Shown here in pieces: positions 1 to 55,020 of a stretch of DNA of 64,000 nucleotides. Location: assembly GCA_951812925.1 (NCBI GenBank), contig OX638369.1, positions 131,033,287 to 131,097,286 on the forward strand, read 5' to 3'. The notes beneath the pieces were generated by a model. It ran no database searches, was not told the DNA's origin, and saw nothing but the letters and a program-made list of their open reading frames with translations. The first letter of the stretch is position 1. Every line of letters begins with the position of its first letter. The position numbers and the translations under genes are program-made. This stretch comes from Calliopum simillimum. Lineage: Eukaryota > Arthropoda > Insecta > Diptera > Lauxaniidae.

Positions 1-350
1 CAGAAAACCTTCGGATGAACTTCGGGAACCTTCGTGTATAGCATAAAAAACTTTCCATATTTGAGATACACTCACTGCCAAGTTTTCAGCTTAATTAACC
101 GAATAGTTTCTGAGTGATTTTAACACTATTTAAACGCTACATATTGTGAGTTAGGGCTTTTTTCTTTCATGAAGTTTTTGTTATGTGTTAGGGCTTTTAA
201 AAAATTGACTATAACTTGGCTATTTTTGATATTATCATACCTAATTTTTGTAGAGAGGTGTATTAAAAAGTGACCAACCAGAATATGCAAAAAAGTCAAT
301 TTCGAAAAAATTTGAGATACGCCTTTTCCACATTAAGCTAACGATATGTA
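1..350. other. AT-rich DNA, no feature seen
   Basis: No coding signature, terminal repeat or RNA gene was recognised in this edge segment. Confidence 0.4.
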
Positions 351-456
351 TTAATTGAAGTTAGTACTACATGAAAAAATTTGATATTGATACAATTTGT
401 CTCTTCTACATAAAAAAAAATATCAAATTTTTTCATGTAGTACCAACTTCAATTAA
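351..456. repeat. Small inverted repeat (hairpin)
   Basis: About 40 bp at 351-390 is the near-exact reverse complement of 420-456 (GAAGTTAGTACTACATG against CATGTAGTACCAACTTC), with a short loop. It has no coding content; the small ORF across it is a by-product of the palindrome. Confidence 0.75.
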
Positions 457-641
457 TTCATATACAAAGTTTTATATTTATATGTCAAGCCAATTTTCCT
501 TAATTAATAAAATAAAACCACCTGAAATTAAAGAGTTTACAGTGTTCATACCCCTTAAGAATTAAGATTACAAAAATTAGATCATTAGGTTTTTATAATA
601 TTAAGTATACCAGCGATAGTTGTTCTTTGGGGTGATCTGAA

Positions 642-1081
642 CACTGGGGAAAAAAATTAAAATAATCCGTCCGGCCGTTTCTGCGAAATCTCATTTTGAA
701 AATCATACTATAATTTTCATATTAAACAAAGAAATTAAAAAAAAAAATAAAACCAACAAATAAAAATAGAAATAGTAATTTTTGATGCTGAATCCGAATC
801 CGGCATCAGAACCAAAAAAAAAAGTTTTGAAGTTATATCATAAGATAGTTTCTAGCCATCAATTTGAATTTTGGCCATCAAAACCCATTTTGAATTATAT
901 CAAAATCTTTACTTTTCTCAGAAATATCCTGAATTGAAACACCGATTTTTCAACTTTTTAAGCCGAGATGTTTTGGAAAAAAATATATCGATATACTTAA
1001 TTTAAAGCAGCCCTTAAAGACAAAAAAATAAGTACTTCTAAATACCGTCGGTACGGACTATTTTAATTTTTTTCCCCAGTG
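642..1081. repeat. Foldback element, about 440 bp
   Basis: The ends CACTGGGGAAAAAAATTAAA and its complement ending at 1081 form terminal inverted repeats of about 30 bp. The centre contains GATGCTGAATCCGAATCC, a phrase shared with several other hairpins in this window (near 12826, 49523, 50010, 55993 and 56604). No target duplication was identified. Confidence 0.7.
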
Positions 1082-1560
1082 CTGTCGGCAAATCTTTTCT
1101 CCAAGTTGAATTGGCAAATTAGCAGACCTTACTTAACACGCTGTGTTTTGTTTAGTATGTATTCACTTGAATGTCGTCGCATAATGTATTCCGTTGTGTT
1201 CATTAGAAATATTATTCATTGTAAAATTCAATGTCCCAATATTTTATTCAAGATAAATTTTTATTCGCCTCTTAAAAACCTTAGAGAGAGTTTTCACTTT
1301 CGATGTAATTTACTGAGTAATTTTGCTCAGCAAGAACCCCTTGCGCATTGCCTTAGTATTACTAAAGTATTATTAGATGATATAGACATTTTTCATAATT
1401 GTTCCAGAGATTGCTTTAAAAGTTATCTCCTTCTAGTTTCAAATCAAATTGGGGTACTTGAACGCTTTTAATTATAAGATCTTATTTATATGTATTTATG
1501 TTGTCTAGTCTGTAAGAGATGTCATCTCTGTTTGATATTGAATAAATAAATAAATAAAAA
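1082..1560 (+). mobile_element. 3' end of a Jockey/CR1-type LINE (5'-truncated relic)
   Basis: An open frame to 1471 reads like the extreme C-terminus of a Jockey/CR1-type reverse transcriptase. Its spacing resembles the conserved tail of those proteins: an RR.YS..F pattern, an IDCPNILFKINF-like segment (here IQCPNILFKINFY), a basic FHFRCN stretch, and DIFHNCSRDCFKSYL at the end. It is followed by a short 3' UTR and an AATAAATAAATAAATAAA tail at about 1541-1560, typical of these LINEs. All upstream RT and endonuclease sequence is missing. The match is from memory of the family pattern, so the clade is tentative. Confidence 0.5.
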
Positions 1561-2090
1561 AATAGCGTGCTTGCCATTTAGAGGCGTGTTACTCCTACTA
1601 AAAAGCAAAAAGTTTTTGATATCTTTCCGTCCTGCTCATTCTATCCCCATTACAAAATTCACAAAAATCAATTCCGTGAGCGCGTGGCACCGCCCACTCA
1701 AAAACATGAAGGTCATATTCCCATTCCTTAGTGTTAGCCCTATCTTTATACCCATTTTTAAAAAAATCAATGTATTGCTTAAGCCGTGAGAGCGTTTTTC
1801 CATTTCGGAGCGTGGTACCGCCTAAATACTGAAAAGCATAATGGTTATGTTATAGTAACTTAGTGCTAACCTTATCTCCATAGCAAATTTCGTAAAAATC
1901 GATGCAGTGGCTTAGCAGTTAGAGCGTTTTTTCTATTTAGGGGCGTGGTACCGCCCACTTTTAAAAAAATGTACTATGCACTGCTCCTCCTTGCAACCTT
2001 TCCAACGAAAAAACAATCAAGAAAATCGGTTGAGGCTTAGGTATAGAAACAGGGACTGAATCGATTTCGTTTGCCTATGTATATATAGAT
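1561..2090. repeat. Diverged tandem repeat with GCGTGG-ACCGCC units
   Basis: Three or four decayed copies of a unit of about 125 bp recur (near 1572, 1681, 1795 and 1922). Each carries GAGCGTTTTT...GCGTGGTACCGCC and CTTAGTGCTAACCTTATC phrases. Comparable short phrases (GGCGTGGCA, CCACGCCCAC) occur in the DINE-1-like copies and near 63420-63800. No protein is encoded. Confidence 0.5.
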
Positions 2091-2647
2091 TGTAATATGT
2101 GGCTTAGATGACTAAATTAAGGACTTTTTTTTGTCTTTTGGTCATACAAGGCTGTAAATATGGTCGCTACGCTACAGCCCCGAAGTTATATTAATGACTA
2201 TGAGACATGGCAAAATAAAATATTAATTTAATGTCTTTATTTTGTACCGTACGAGCCAAAAAACTTTAAATTTTCATACAATTTGTATAAAGGTACCCGG
2301 GAACCCTGCTACTCTGGTAAAAGTGTTTTTTTGCCACTCACATAAGGGTTAATTAGAATATACGCTATAGTGGTATGTTGGAGAAAACAGCAAACATGTT
2401 GACACTTTTGCTTCCCACTGTATGTGAAACATGCAAAGATATGTAGTGTCCGACCGAAGGTCACTTTTTGGCCGAAGACGAAGCCGATTAATTGGTTTTT
2501 TATAACCTTCGGCCGAAGCCGAAGGTTCACTCATTTCATATTTTGTAGCGCTATATGCTATTTATTTAGTTTTGTTCAGACCAGAGATAACACACTTAAT
2601 GCCGATTTTACATTGTTCATATAAGCCTTAACTGGAATAGATCTTTA
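2091..2647. other. No gene; short GGCCGAAG repeats
   Basis: The only structure seen is a cluster of CCGAAGGT/GGCCGAAG/CTTCGGCC words at 2450-2527 that can fold locally. No ORF here resembles a protein family. Confidence 0.35.
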
Positions 2648-2940
2648 GAAGTGGTGCCTTTGTGAGATATTGGGTGTAAAAAGTCGAGAAAATAAATTTT
2701 TTGGAAAATTTTTTTCCTAATTTTCCCACGATTTTTTAGCTCAGAAAATTTCACATAGAAAAGTTGCATAAGTTGTTTTCGTACAATTTATATCCTATTT
2801 AAAGGTATTTTCTTGACCTTTAGCACCCGATTTAACACGGTTTGATTAGAACAAAAGTTCATACTTACTTACTATTGGAAACCCAAAAAACTGATTTTCT
2901 CGATCTTTTGTATCCGATATCCCACGAAGGCACCACCTCT
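2648..2940. repeat. Foldback element, about 290 bp
   Basis: Positions 2648-2693 (AGAAGTGGTGCCTTTGTGAG...) are the imperfect reverse complement of 2895-2940 (...CACGAAGGCACCACCTCT). The loop is AT-rich. Confidence 0.7.
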
Positions 2941-3175
2941 CTAAAATTAAGCGGCCATTTATCATCCGACTTTGTTCTGCAATTGCTCGAAATTTTTGTA
3001 ATGAAAACCAAAAACCAGCACTTTCACGACGTATTGTTGCTTCTACAGAACTTTCGGCTATGCTAATTAAACGTAAAAACAATTCATCAATAAATCCTTG
3101 TATAGCCAACATACGAAAGAGACCTTGAGTTATACCAATTAAAATCTCAAGATCCTCATTAGTTGCAGCGTGCAT
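2846..3175 (-). CDS. Unrecognised 109-codon ORF
   Basis: The ATG-initiated frame ends inside the adjacent foldback repeat, so its last third (from about 2945 leftwards) is repeat-derived. The first 70 residues (helical, with GITQGLFRMLAIQGFIDELFL near residue 13) have a plausible protein-like composition, but I recognise no family. It starts next to the (MNE)n minisatellite. It may be a relic of a mobile-element protein or chance. Confidence 0.15.
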   Translation of the reverse strand: MHAATNEDLEILIGITQGLFRMLAIQGFIDELFLRLISIAESSVEATIRRESAGFWFSLQKFRAIAEQSRMINGRLILERWCLRGISDTKDRENQFFGFPIVSKYELLF

Positions 3176-3313
3176 ATCTTAAAATAGTAAAGCCTCAATG
3201 AAAATTTAATTTGATTGCGAACTTTTTTTATATAATTACCAGTTACAGTAAAAAAATATGACATTTTCGTAAAAGCCTCGATGTAAATTTCACTTCGATC
3301 TTTAAGTCCACTC

Positions 3314-5925
3314 TCATTCATTTCATTCATTTCATTCATTTCATTCATTTCATTCATTTCATTCATTTCATTCATTTCATTCATTTCATTCATTTCATTC
3401 ATTTCATTCATTTCATTCATTTCATTCATTTCATTCATTTCATTCATTTCATTCATTTCATTCATTTCATTCATTTCATTCATTTCATTCATTTCATTCA
3501 TTTCATTCATTTCATTCATTTCATTCATTTCATTCATTTCATTCATTTCATTCATTTCATTCATTTCATTCATTTCATTCATTTCATTCATTTCATTCAT
3601 TTCATTCATTTCATTCATTTCATTCATTTCATTCATTTCATTCATTTCATTAATTTCATTAATTTCATTAATTTCATTCATTTCATTCATTTCATTCATT
3701 TCATTCATTTCATTCATTTCATTCATTTCATTCATTTCATTCATTTCATTCATTTCATTCATTTCATTCATTTCATTCATTTCATTCATTTCATTCATTT
3801 CATTCATTTCATTCATTTCATTCATTTCATTCATTTCATTCATTTCATTCATTTCATTCATTTCATTCATTTCATTCATTTCATTCATTTCATTCATTTC
3901 ATTCATTTCATTCATTTCATTCATTTCATTCATTTCATTCATTTCATTCATTTCATTCATTTCATTCATTTCATTCATTTCATTCATTTCATTCATTTCA
4001 TTCATTTCATTCATTTCATTCATTTCATTCATTTCATTCATTTCATTCATTTCATTCATTTCATTCATTTCATTCATTTCATTCATTTCATTCATTTCAT
4101 TCATTTCATTCATTTCATTCATTTCATTCATTTCATTCATTTCATTCATTTCATTCATTTCATTCATTTCATTCATTTCATTCATTTCATTCATTTCATT
4201 CATTTCATTCATTTCATTCATTTCATTCATTTCATTCATTTCATTCATTCCATTCATTTCATTCATTTCATTCATTTCATTCATTTCATTCATTCCATTC
4301 ATTTCATTCATTTCATTCATTTCATTCATTTCATTCATTTCATTCATTTCATTCATTTCATTCATTTCATTCATTTCATTCATTTCATTCATTTCATTCA
4401 TTTCATTCATTTCATTCATTTCATTCATTTCATTCATTTCATTCATTTCATTCATTTCATTCATTTCATTCATTTCATTCATTTCATTCATTTCATTCAT
4501 TTCATTCATTTCATTCATTTCATTCATTTCATTCATTTCATTCATTTCATTCATTTCATTCATTTCATTCATTTCATTCATTTCATTCATTTCATTCATT
4601 TCATTCATTTCATTCATTTCATTCATTTCATTCATTTCATTCATTTCATTCATTTCATTCATTTCATTCATTTCATTCATTTCATTCATTTCATTCATTT
4701 CATTCATTTCATTCATTTCATTCATTTCATTCATTTCATTCATTTCATTCATTTCATTCATTTCATTCATTTCATTCATTTCATTCATTTCATTCATTTC
4801 ATTCATTTCATTCATTTCATTCATTTCATTCATTTCATTCATTTCATTCATTTCATTCATTTCATTCATTTCATTCATTTCATTCATTTCATTCATTTCA
4901 TTCATTTCATTCATTTCATTCATTTCATTCATTTCATTCATTTCATTCATTTCATTCATTTCATTCATTTCATTCATTTCATTCATTTCATTCATTTCAT
5001 TCATTTCATTCATTTCATTCATTTCATTCATTTCATTCATTTCATTCATTTCATTCATTTCATTCATTTCATTCATTTCATTCATTTCATTCATTTCATT
5101 CATTTCATTCATTTCATTCATTTCATTCATTTCATTCATTTCATTCATTTCATTCATTTCATTCATTTCATTCATTTCATTCATTTCATTCATTTCATTC
5201 ATTTCATTCATTTCATTCATTTCATTCATTTCATTCATTTCATTCATTTCATTCATTTCATTCATTTCATTCATTTCATTCATTTCATTCATTTCATTCA
5301 TTTCATTCATTTCATTCATTTCATTCATTTCATTCATTTCATTCATTTCATTCATTTCATTCATTTCATTCATTTCATTCATTTCATTCATTTCATTCAT
5401 TTCATTCATTTCATTCATTTCATTCATTTCATTCATTTCATTCATTTCATTCATTTCATTCATTTCATTCATTTCATTCATTTCATTCATTTCATTCATT
5501 TCATTCATTTCATTCATTTCATTCATTTCATTCATTTCATTCATTTCATTCATTTCATTCATTTCATTCATTTCATTCATTTCATTCATTTCATTCATTT
5601 CATTCATTTCATTCATTTCATTCATTTCATTCATTTCATTCATTTCATTCATTTCATTCATTTCATTCATTTCATTCATTTCATTCATTTCATTCATTTC
5701 ATTCATTTCATTCATTTCATTCATTTCATTCATTTCATTCATTTCATTCATTTCATTCATTTCATTCATTTCATTCATTTCATTCATTTCATTCATTTCA
5801 TTCATTTCATTCATTTCATTCATTTCATTCATTTCATTCATTTCATTCATTTCATTCATTTCATTCATTTCATTCATTTCATTCATTTCATTCATTTCAT
5901 TCATTTCATTCATTTCATTTCATTT
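3314..5925. repeat. 9-bp minisatellite, about 289 units
   Basis: The unit TTTCATTCA (+ strand) is repeated for 2.6 kb with almost no change. Visible variants are three consecutive units with C to T at 3650-3672 and two units with T to C near 4249 and 4294. On the minus strand one frame stays open and would encode Met-Asn-Glu repeated through 5913-3310, then 58 unrelated residues to a stop at 3139. The other two minus frames hit TGA in every unit, and all three + frames are open without ATG. The open frame follows from a 9-bp unit and is not evidence of a gene. Confidence 0.95.
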
Positions 5926-5945
5926 CTCTGTGTACGAACAATTTT

Positions 5946-6168
5946 TATACCCTACACCCAGGGTATATTCACTTTGTCCTTCCGTTTGTAATTCAGAAAC
6001 GAGGCGTGGCAGATATAGAAAAGTATATTTATTCTTGACCAGCGTCACCTCCTGAATCGATATAACTATGTCCGTCCGTCTGGCTGGCTGACTGGCTGGA
6101 TTTTTATACCCTACACCCAGTGTAGGGTATTTAATGTTAGGCCAGGCCAAATGTTACACCCTTACTAG
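5946..6168 (+). mobile_element. DINE-1/INE-1-like Helitron-type element, copy A (internally deleted)
   Basis: It begins TATACCCTACACCCAGGGTATA, continues with the family phrases GTCCTTCCGTTTGTAA, GGCGTGGCAGATATAG, TATTCTTGACCAGCGTCACC and ATGTCCGTCCGTCTGG, then jumps to the 3' end. The 3' end has TAGGCCAGGCC followed by ACACCCTTACTAG. The same words occur in Drosophila DINE-1/INE-1 elements, as I recall them. A CTAG terminus before T, just after a small hairpin, fits Helitron ends. It encodes nothing. Name and class are inference. Confidence 0.65.
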
Positions 6169-7182
6169 TTTAAAGTTAATATTTAGGCTGTGAACTAAGC
6201 AATATAAAATGTTCCTTTTATATCTACAAGAAAACCAATTCACGCTCGTTGGTCTGAATGTGACTAAAGCAAATCATACAATGTATAAATAAAAGCCTCG
6301 TAACTTTACAGCAAGGGTGTCAGCGTAGAAGAAAAGTGAGCCAATTTTGGCTCGACCCAACAACATCAATATTTTTGTACAACAATCCCAACAACATCAA
6401 TATTTCTGTACAACATTCAGAGAAATAATTTTTGTTGTTTTTTTTCACGCTCGTCAAAATTTCGCGTTTTTGTTGCTTTTTTTGCGTACACACAAAATTG
6501 AACTCGAACTAACATAAAACAACAACAAAGACTACGTCGCATCAAAAACAAAAACAACAAACAATATGGGTATTAATGCGTTGATGCGCAGTTGCGAAAA
6601 TGCAAGTCTTTTACGCACTAACGCCTGAACGATCAATGTGAATATTTCCATCTTGAGAAATTGCAAAAGTAGTGTGAAATTTTCGGCAATATTGTTGTTA
6701 TTTTACTAATATCAAACTTTAGCAAATTGCACTTTCGCAACGACGCAAGGGCATTGCGCATCAACGCGTGAGTTCCCCTAATTTTTGTGTGTGTCCTAGT
6801 CCTTAGAAATTTTGAAAATTGTTGAAGTATTATTGTTGTTGTAAACGAGGCATGAAAAAACAACAAAAAATTGTTTTTTTGTTTGTTGTTACTCGAATTT
6901 AAAGTTGTTGTAAAAGCAACGCTGACTGCGCTGCATGCGTTTGGCTCAGTGATTTGAAAACGCTGACACCCTTGCTTTACAGTAGTAATCGCTTTAAAAA
7001 TAAGCTGGTGGGAAATGAAAAGTGTTAGCAAGAATAAGCAAATCTTGAACTCCGTTCCTCCCATCTACCTGTTTACGTAATACTTGAACGGCCCCTAAAT
7101 AGATAACACTAGTTTTAATTATACTTTATACAACTTAGGTAGTATAATTAACTGTCTTATTGCAAACTGAGCAAACCGCTTT
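6169..7182. repeat. Spacer S1 of a tandem duplication (carries the hAT MITE)
   Basis: Positions 6169-6311 plus 6975-7182 match 7941-8282 nearly base for base. With the flanking Helitron-like copies the arrangement is [A+S1][B+S2]. S1 contains a 663-bp insertion that S2 lacks, so S2 preserves the empty site. Both copies include ACGTAATACTTGAACGGCCCC, which resembles one end of the MITE at 40536. Confidence 0.85.
6312..6974. mobile_element. hAT-type MITE, copy 1
   Basis: It has 15-bp perfect terminal inverted repeats (CAAGGGTGTCAGCGT) and is flanked by the 8-bp direct repeat CTTTACAG (6304-6311 and 6975-6982). The duplicated spacer at about 8078-8085 has a single CTTTACAG, which is the unoccupied site. 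An 8-bp duplication and CA-GGGTG ends are the hAT superfamily signature. The element is 663 bp and has no transposase, so it is non-autonomous. Confidence 0.92.
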
Positions 7183-7940
7183 TATACCCTACACCCAGGG
7201 TATATTCACTTTGTCCTTCCGTTTGTAACGCAGAAAGGGAGGCGTGGCAGATATAGAAAAGTATATATATTCTTGACCAGCGTCACCTCCTGAGTCGATA
7301 TAACTATGTCCGTCCGTCTGGCTGGCTGACTGGCTGGCTTGCTAAGTTGCTTGGTGTGCATGGAAATACATTTTCTGGGAAAACTAAGCAAGATAATTCA
7401 ATAATTCAATTTAGTACACTGCCTACGGCGTCAAAGATAGCTCGTGGGATTGAAAATGAGCGTATTCGGTCAACGGAGACGCCTACCGCCCATACAAAAA
7501 ATATATTCTAAATACAACTTTAGGAGTTTTTTCACGAAAATACAACCAAAATATACATAAACATTACGTATTGTAAGCGAAAGCTCTGAAAAAAAAACTG
7601 GGCTACTTTAGGCAAGAAAGCGTGGCATCTCCCATATAAGCAAAAGCATCAAAACGCTATACTGAAAGCGTTTTTTGAGATAGTCGAACTAAATTTTACT
7701 CAGACTCTAAGAACTATAAATGCAAGATCTGAGCAAAAACTGGGTTAAATCGGACAAGAGGGCGAGGCACCTCCCATATAAGAAAAAGATTCAGCCAAAT
7801 TCACTCAGACACTAACAACTTTAAATGAAAGCTCTGAGCAAAAACTTGGTGAACTCGGCCAAGATGGCGTGGCACTTCCCATATAAGCAAAATTTTAAAA
7901 ATACTGTAGTGTAGGGTATTTAATGTTATACCCTTACTAG
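7183..7940 (+). mobile_element. DINE-1-like Helitron-type element, copy B
   Basis: It has the same 5' end as the other copies (TATACCCTACACCCAGGG), the TGTCCGTCCGTCTGG and GGCTGGCTGACTGGC region, then three degenerate internal units of about 140 bp (AAGCTCTGA.CAAAAACT, GGCGTGGCA, CTCCCATATAAGC). It ends GTTATACCCTTACTAG and lacks the GGCCAGGCC hairpin present in copies A, C and F. It is non-coding. Confidence 0.7.
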
Positions 7941-8282
7941 TTTAAAGTTAATATTTGGGCTGTGAACTAAGCAATATAAAATGTTCCTTTTATATTTCTA
8001 CAAGAAAACCAATTCACGCTCGTTGGTCTGAATGTGACTAAAGCAAATCATACAATGTATCAATAAAAGCCTCGTAACTTTACAGTAGAATCGCTTTAAA
8101 AATAAGCTGGTGGGAAATGAAAAGTGTTAGCAAGAAAAAGCAAATCTTGAACCCCCTCCCTCCCATCTACCTGGTTACGTAATACTTGAACGGCCCCTAA
8201 ATAGATAACACTAGTTTGAATTATACTTTATACAACTAAGGTAGTATAATTAACTGTCTTATTGCAAACTGAGCAAACCGCT
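7941..8282. repeat. Spacer S2 of the tandem duplication (empty hAT site)
   Basis: This is the paralogue of S1 without the MITE. The single CTTTACAG at about 8078-8085 marks the pre-insertion sequence. Confidence 0.85.
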
Positions 8283-8905
8283 CCGATTTTTACCTTGAAC
8301 AGATTCGTTTGTCCAAATACAATTTACCCGACAATTCGTGTTCTATGCTCAAAATAGCAAGTCCTCTTAAACGCAATTGAAACATTATACTGGGTAGAAA
8401 TGTTTTTATAAATTCAAATTTTGAAACTTAACCCTCTGCTGAAGCAGATGAAACTTAACCCTCTGCTGAAGCAAATGAAACACGTAGTGTCAAATGCACA
8501 TTGATTCGGTGAATTTGAAGCCGATATTTTGTAATCTACTACAAGTCGGAGAATTTTGATATATTTGAGATATGTCTAAAAAAATTGACTCTTACTTACT
8601 TACCTTACTCTTCACTATACAGAAGGTTTTGCTTTTAAATCAATTTTATTACTGTTATTTTTAGTTTTGTTGTTGTTGTTGGTATAATTGTTGTTTTTGT
8701 AATGTTTTGCTAAATTTCATGAAAATTTCTTTGGTTTACTTTTTTGTTTTACTATAAAAAAAATTAAAATTGATTTTTTAATTGAACTTTTAGTCATATA
8801 TTTGCAAAGATCGATTTACATATAAATCTATCAATGCATTTTCTAACACATAATTATGACAAATCAAGGAACGGATTAAAAACACGGCTATAGTGACATA
8901 TGTTT
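8283..8905. other. AT-rich DNA, short direct repeat only
   Basis: A duplicated word (GAAACTTAACCCTCTGCTGAAGC, two tandem copies at about 8424-8476) is the only structure noticed. No gene was recognised. Confidence 0.4.
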
Positions 8906-9107
8906 CGTCTTTCGCCACAAAGATTCATCAGACTATTTTTGTTGTAATTATAATTATATTTATTTCACTAAATTAATTATAATTGAAAAATTGCAAGTTG
9001 GAATACTTTTTGTGTTTTTGGTCTGGGCGGGAGTCGAACCAAGGACCTCCAGGTTGGTAGCAGAAGTCGTTACCACTGCACCAGCCTTGCCCGGCTGCGA
9101 AGCCGAC
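8906..9107 (-). mobile_element. tRNA-derived SINE, copy 1
   Basis: Read on the minus strand, the 5' part has a box A-like TGGTGCAGTGG and a perfect box B GGTTCGACTCC (about 9026-9098). It is followed by a tRNA-unrelated tail ending in TGATGAATCTTTGTGGCG. The second copy at 35954-36157 shares the leader (GCTTCGCA), box B region and tail, which shows this is an interspersed SINE rather than a tRNA gene. The anticodon arm is degenerate and no clean cloverleaf forms. Confidence 0.8.
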
Positions 9108-10122
9108 TTTTGCCAGTTTTGCTTGTGTGTTAATACGTATTGATATATCATAATTGTTGCTTGTGTTATTTATTGATATTTGGTATAGTTGTTCCTTTGG
9201 AACAAATTCAATACCGATTGCAGGTGTTGCCACCTTATCAGGGCGTGTTCTCCCAAATAACTTTTAACAATTTTTAAGTGTGTTACTTAATGACATTTTA
9301 TATATTGAAAATTGATTTTTTAATTGAATTAAAAATTCTTATAAAAAAAATGTTAATGCAAGAAATCAAGTACAAATTACATACATGTCAAATCAAAGAA
9401 AATAAATTGGGCTTTTATAATATGTTACTCCAACTATGCATTAATGATAGTTTTTGGAAAAATAGTGCTTTAAAAAAAAAAATGGTCAAAATTTCTGAAA
9501 GTTCGCAATATCTCTAAAACCATGACTCGGATTAAAATTTTTTGTAGGTAGATATTGTAGCAAGTTAACATATCTTTCATATGAAACTAATATTATCAAA
9601 ATCCTTCCAGGGGTTCCCAACTTATAATAATTTTTATAATTTTTGTTGTTATTGTTGTTGTAATTTATTTCCAGAGCCCTACTTGGGCAAAAAGAAAAGA
9701 ACATTTTTCATAGTTTTAGTTTTCCTTTGCTTTTATTTACAAAATATTTTGTGAAAATGGAATAAGTCTTACAAAAGTATAACAAATTTTTTAATTTATT
9801 ATAAATGAAAGTGGAATAAGTCCATTTAGACCAAAAAAACTCAACTATTTTCTATTTCACTTGCAAAAATTTTTACAGATTAACAAAATTTGATAAATTT
9901 ACAGTGGTAAACACTTAACACCAGTTTAATAACGCTTGCCAATATTTTTAAATTGAGTCGTACGCAAACCCTTCAATATCTCAGTTTATGAAAAAGTGGA
10001 CTTATTCCACTTTCAAAAAAAACCCATTCATATTGTAAGATTGGACCCAAATATAACAATATTATATAAGTAAAATTTTAAGAATATGGTTTGTATTTAT
10101 TTGTTTATTTTTTCTAATTTTT
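9108..10122. other. Upstream flank of Liprin-alpha, no gene seen
   Basis: AT-rich. A short stretch at 9600-9665 (CAGGGGTTCCCAACTTATAA) matches the reverse complement of the core of the hairpin at 12866-13380, so part of this flank is a dispersed-repeat fragment. No promoter motif can be assigned with confidence. Confidence 0.35.
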
Positions 10123-10172
10123 CAGTTATTTTAGCAGTTGAATATTTGCATATAGAGCTGATAATAAATATA
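10123..10172 (+). other. Liprin-alpha: Putative 3' splice site and 5' UTR of Liprin-alpha
   Basis: A pyrimidine-rich run ending TTTTTCAG (10125), and a second AG at 10137, lie just upstream of the ATG. This suggests the first coding exon is spliced to one or more non-coding exons farther upstream, which I could not locate. ATAAATATA before the ATG is a typical AT-rich fly start context. Confidence 0.45.
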
Positions 10173-54401
<44,229 letters not shown>

Positions 54402-54600
54402 TCTAGCGCTTGCCTCGCAACAACGTTGATAAACGAGTAAGTTGCTTGTTATATTATAACTTCCGTTGCAAACATTAGTTCTTTATACTATCAAAATTAT
54501 GACATATTTATTTACATATGAAATGTTTAACATTATATACATTTAGAATGCTCAAGGTTTAGTTAAATGTTAATAATAAATCTTGTGAGGCTATTAATTA
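54402..54600 (+). other. Liprin-alpha: 3' UTR with candidate polyadenylation signal
   Basis: AATAAA at 54575-54580 lies 174 nt after the stop and is the first good signal. Others occur farther on (for example about 54948). The true 3' end cannot be fixed from sequence alone. Confidence 0.4.
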
Positions 54601-55020
54601 AGACGTATTAAAAACACAAACTAAAATTTATAACTACTCAGCAGGCAATGTAATGCTTTTACACAAATATTGAATTTATTCTAATTAAAGTGTTGGGCAA
54701 ATGATCTTCCTGATTTTATTTATTCACTTATTTTATTCTAAAATGTAATATAAAAGCCTTGTTGACAAAAATAATCTAAATGATGTATTTGGATTAAAAT
54801 TAACATGAAAACATGCAATCTAGGAAACTTTTTCTTGCAAAGTAAATTTATTTAAAAAAATGAGACTTCCCACAGTTCCCAGGAACGGTGTTTAATATAA
54901 GTTTGTGGAACCCTAGGTTTTTTTTTTATACAATACTTTATGGTGCTAGCAATAAAATTCAATTATTTTTAAAATCGGAAAGAGGTCAAAAAACGGTATT
55001 TGCATAAAAAACAGCAAACG
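54601..55020. other. 3' flank, no feature seen
   Basis: AT-rich. It may still be 3' UTR. Confidence 0.35.

Noticed and set aside
3139..5913. 924-codon ORF of (Met-Asn-Glu)n plus 58 residues as a protein gene
   Set aside because: An open frame is the automatic result of a 9-bp repeat without stops in that frame. The tail resembles no family and no promoter or splice context was seen.
6633..7064. 143-codon minus-strand ORF
   Set aside because: It lies within the hAT MITE and adjoining duplicated spacer. The other MITE copy does not preserve the frame as a protein.
8973..9233. 86-codon ORF across the SINE, and the SINE as a tRNA gene
   Set aside because: The sequence has A/B-box promoter motifs and a repeated tail, but no intact cloverleaf and a second interspersed copy. 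The ORF is read-through of this repeat.
10086..10172. Upstream in-frame ATG of Liprin-alpha
   Set aside because: The extra residues are not like the family N-terminus and splice-acceptor sites lie between it and the chosen ATG.
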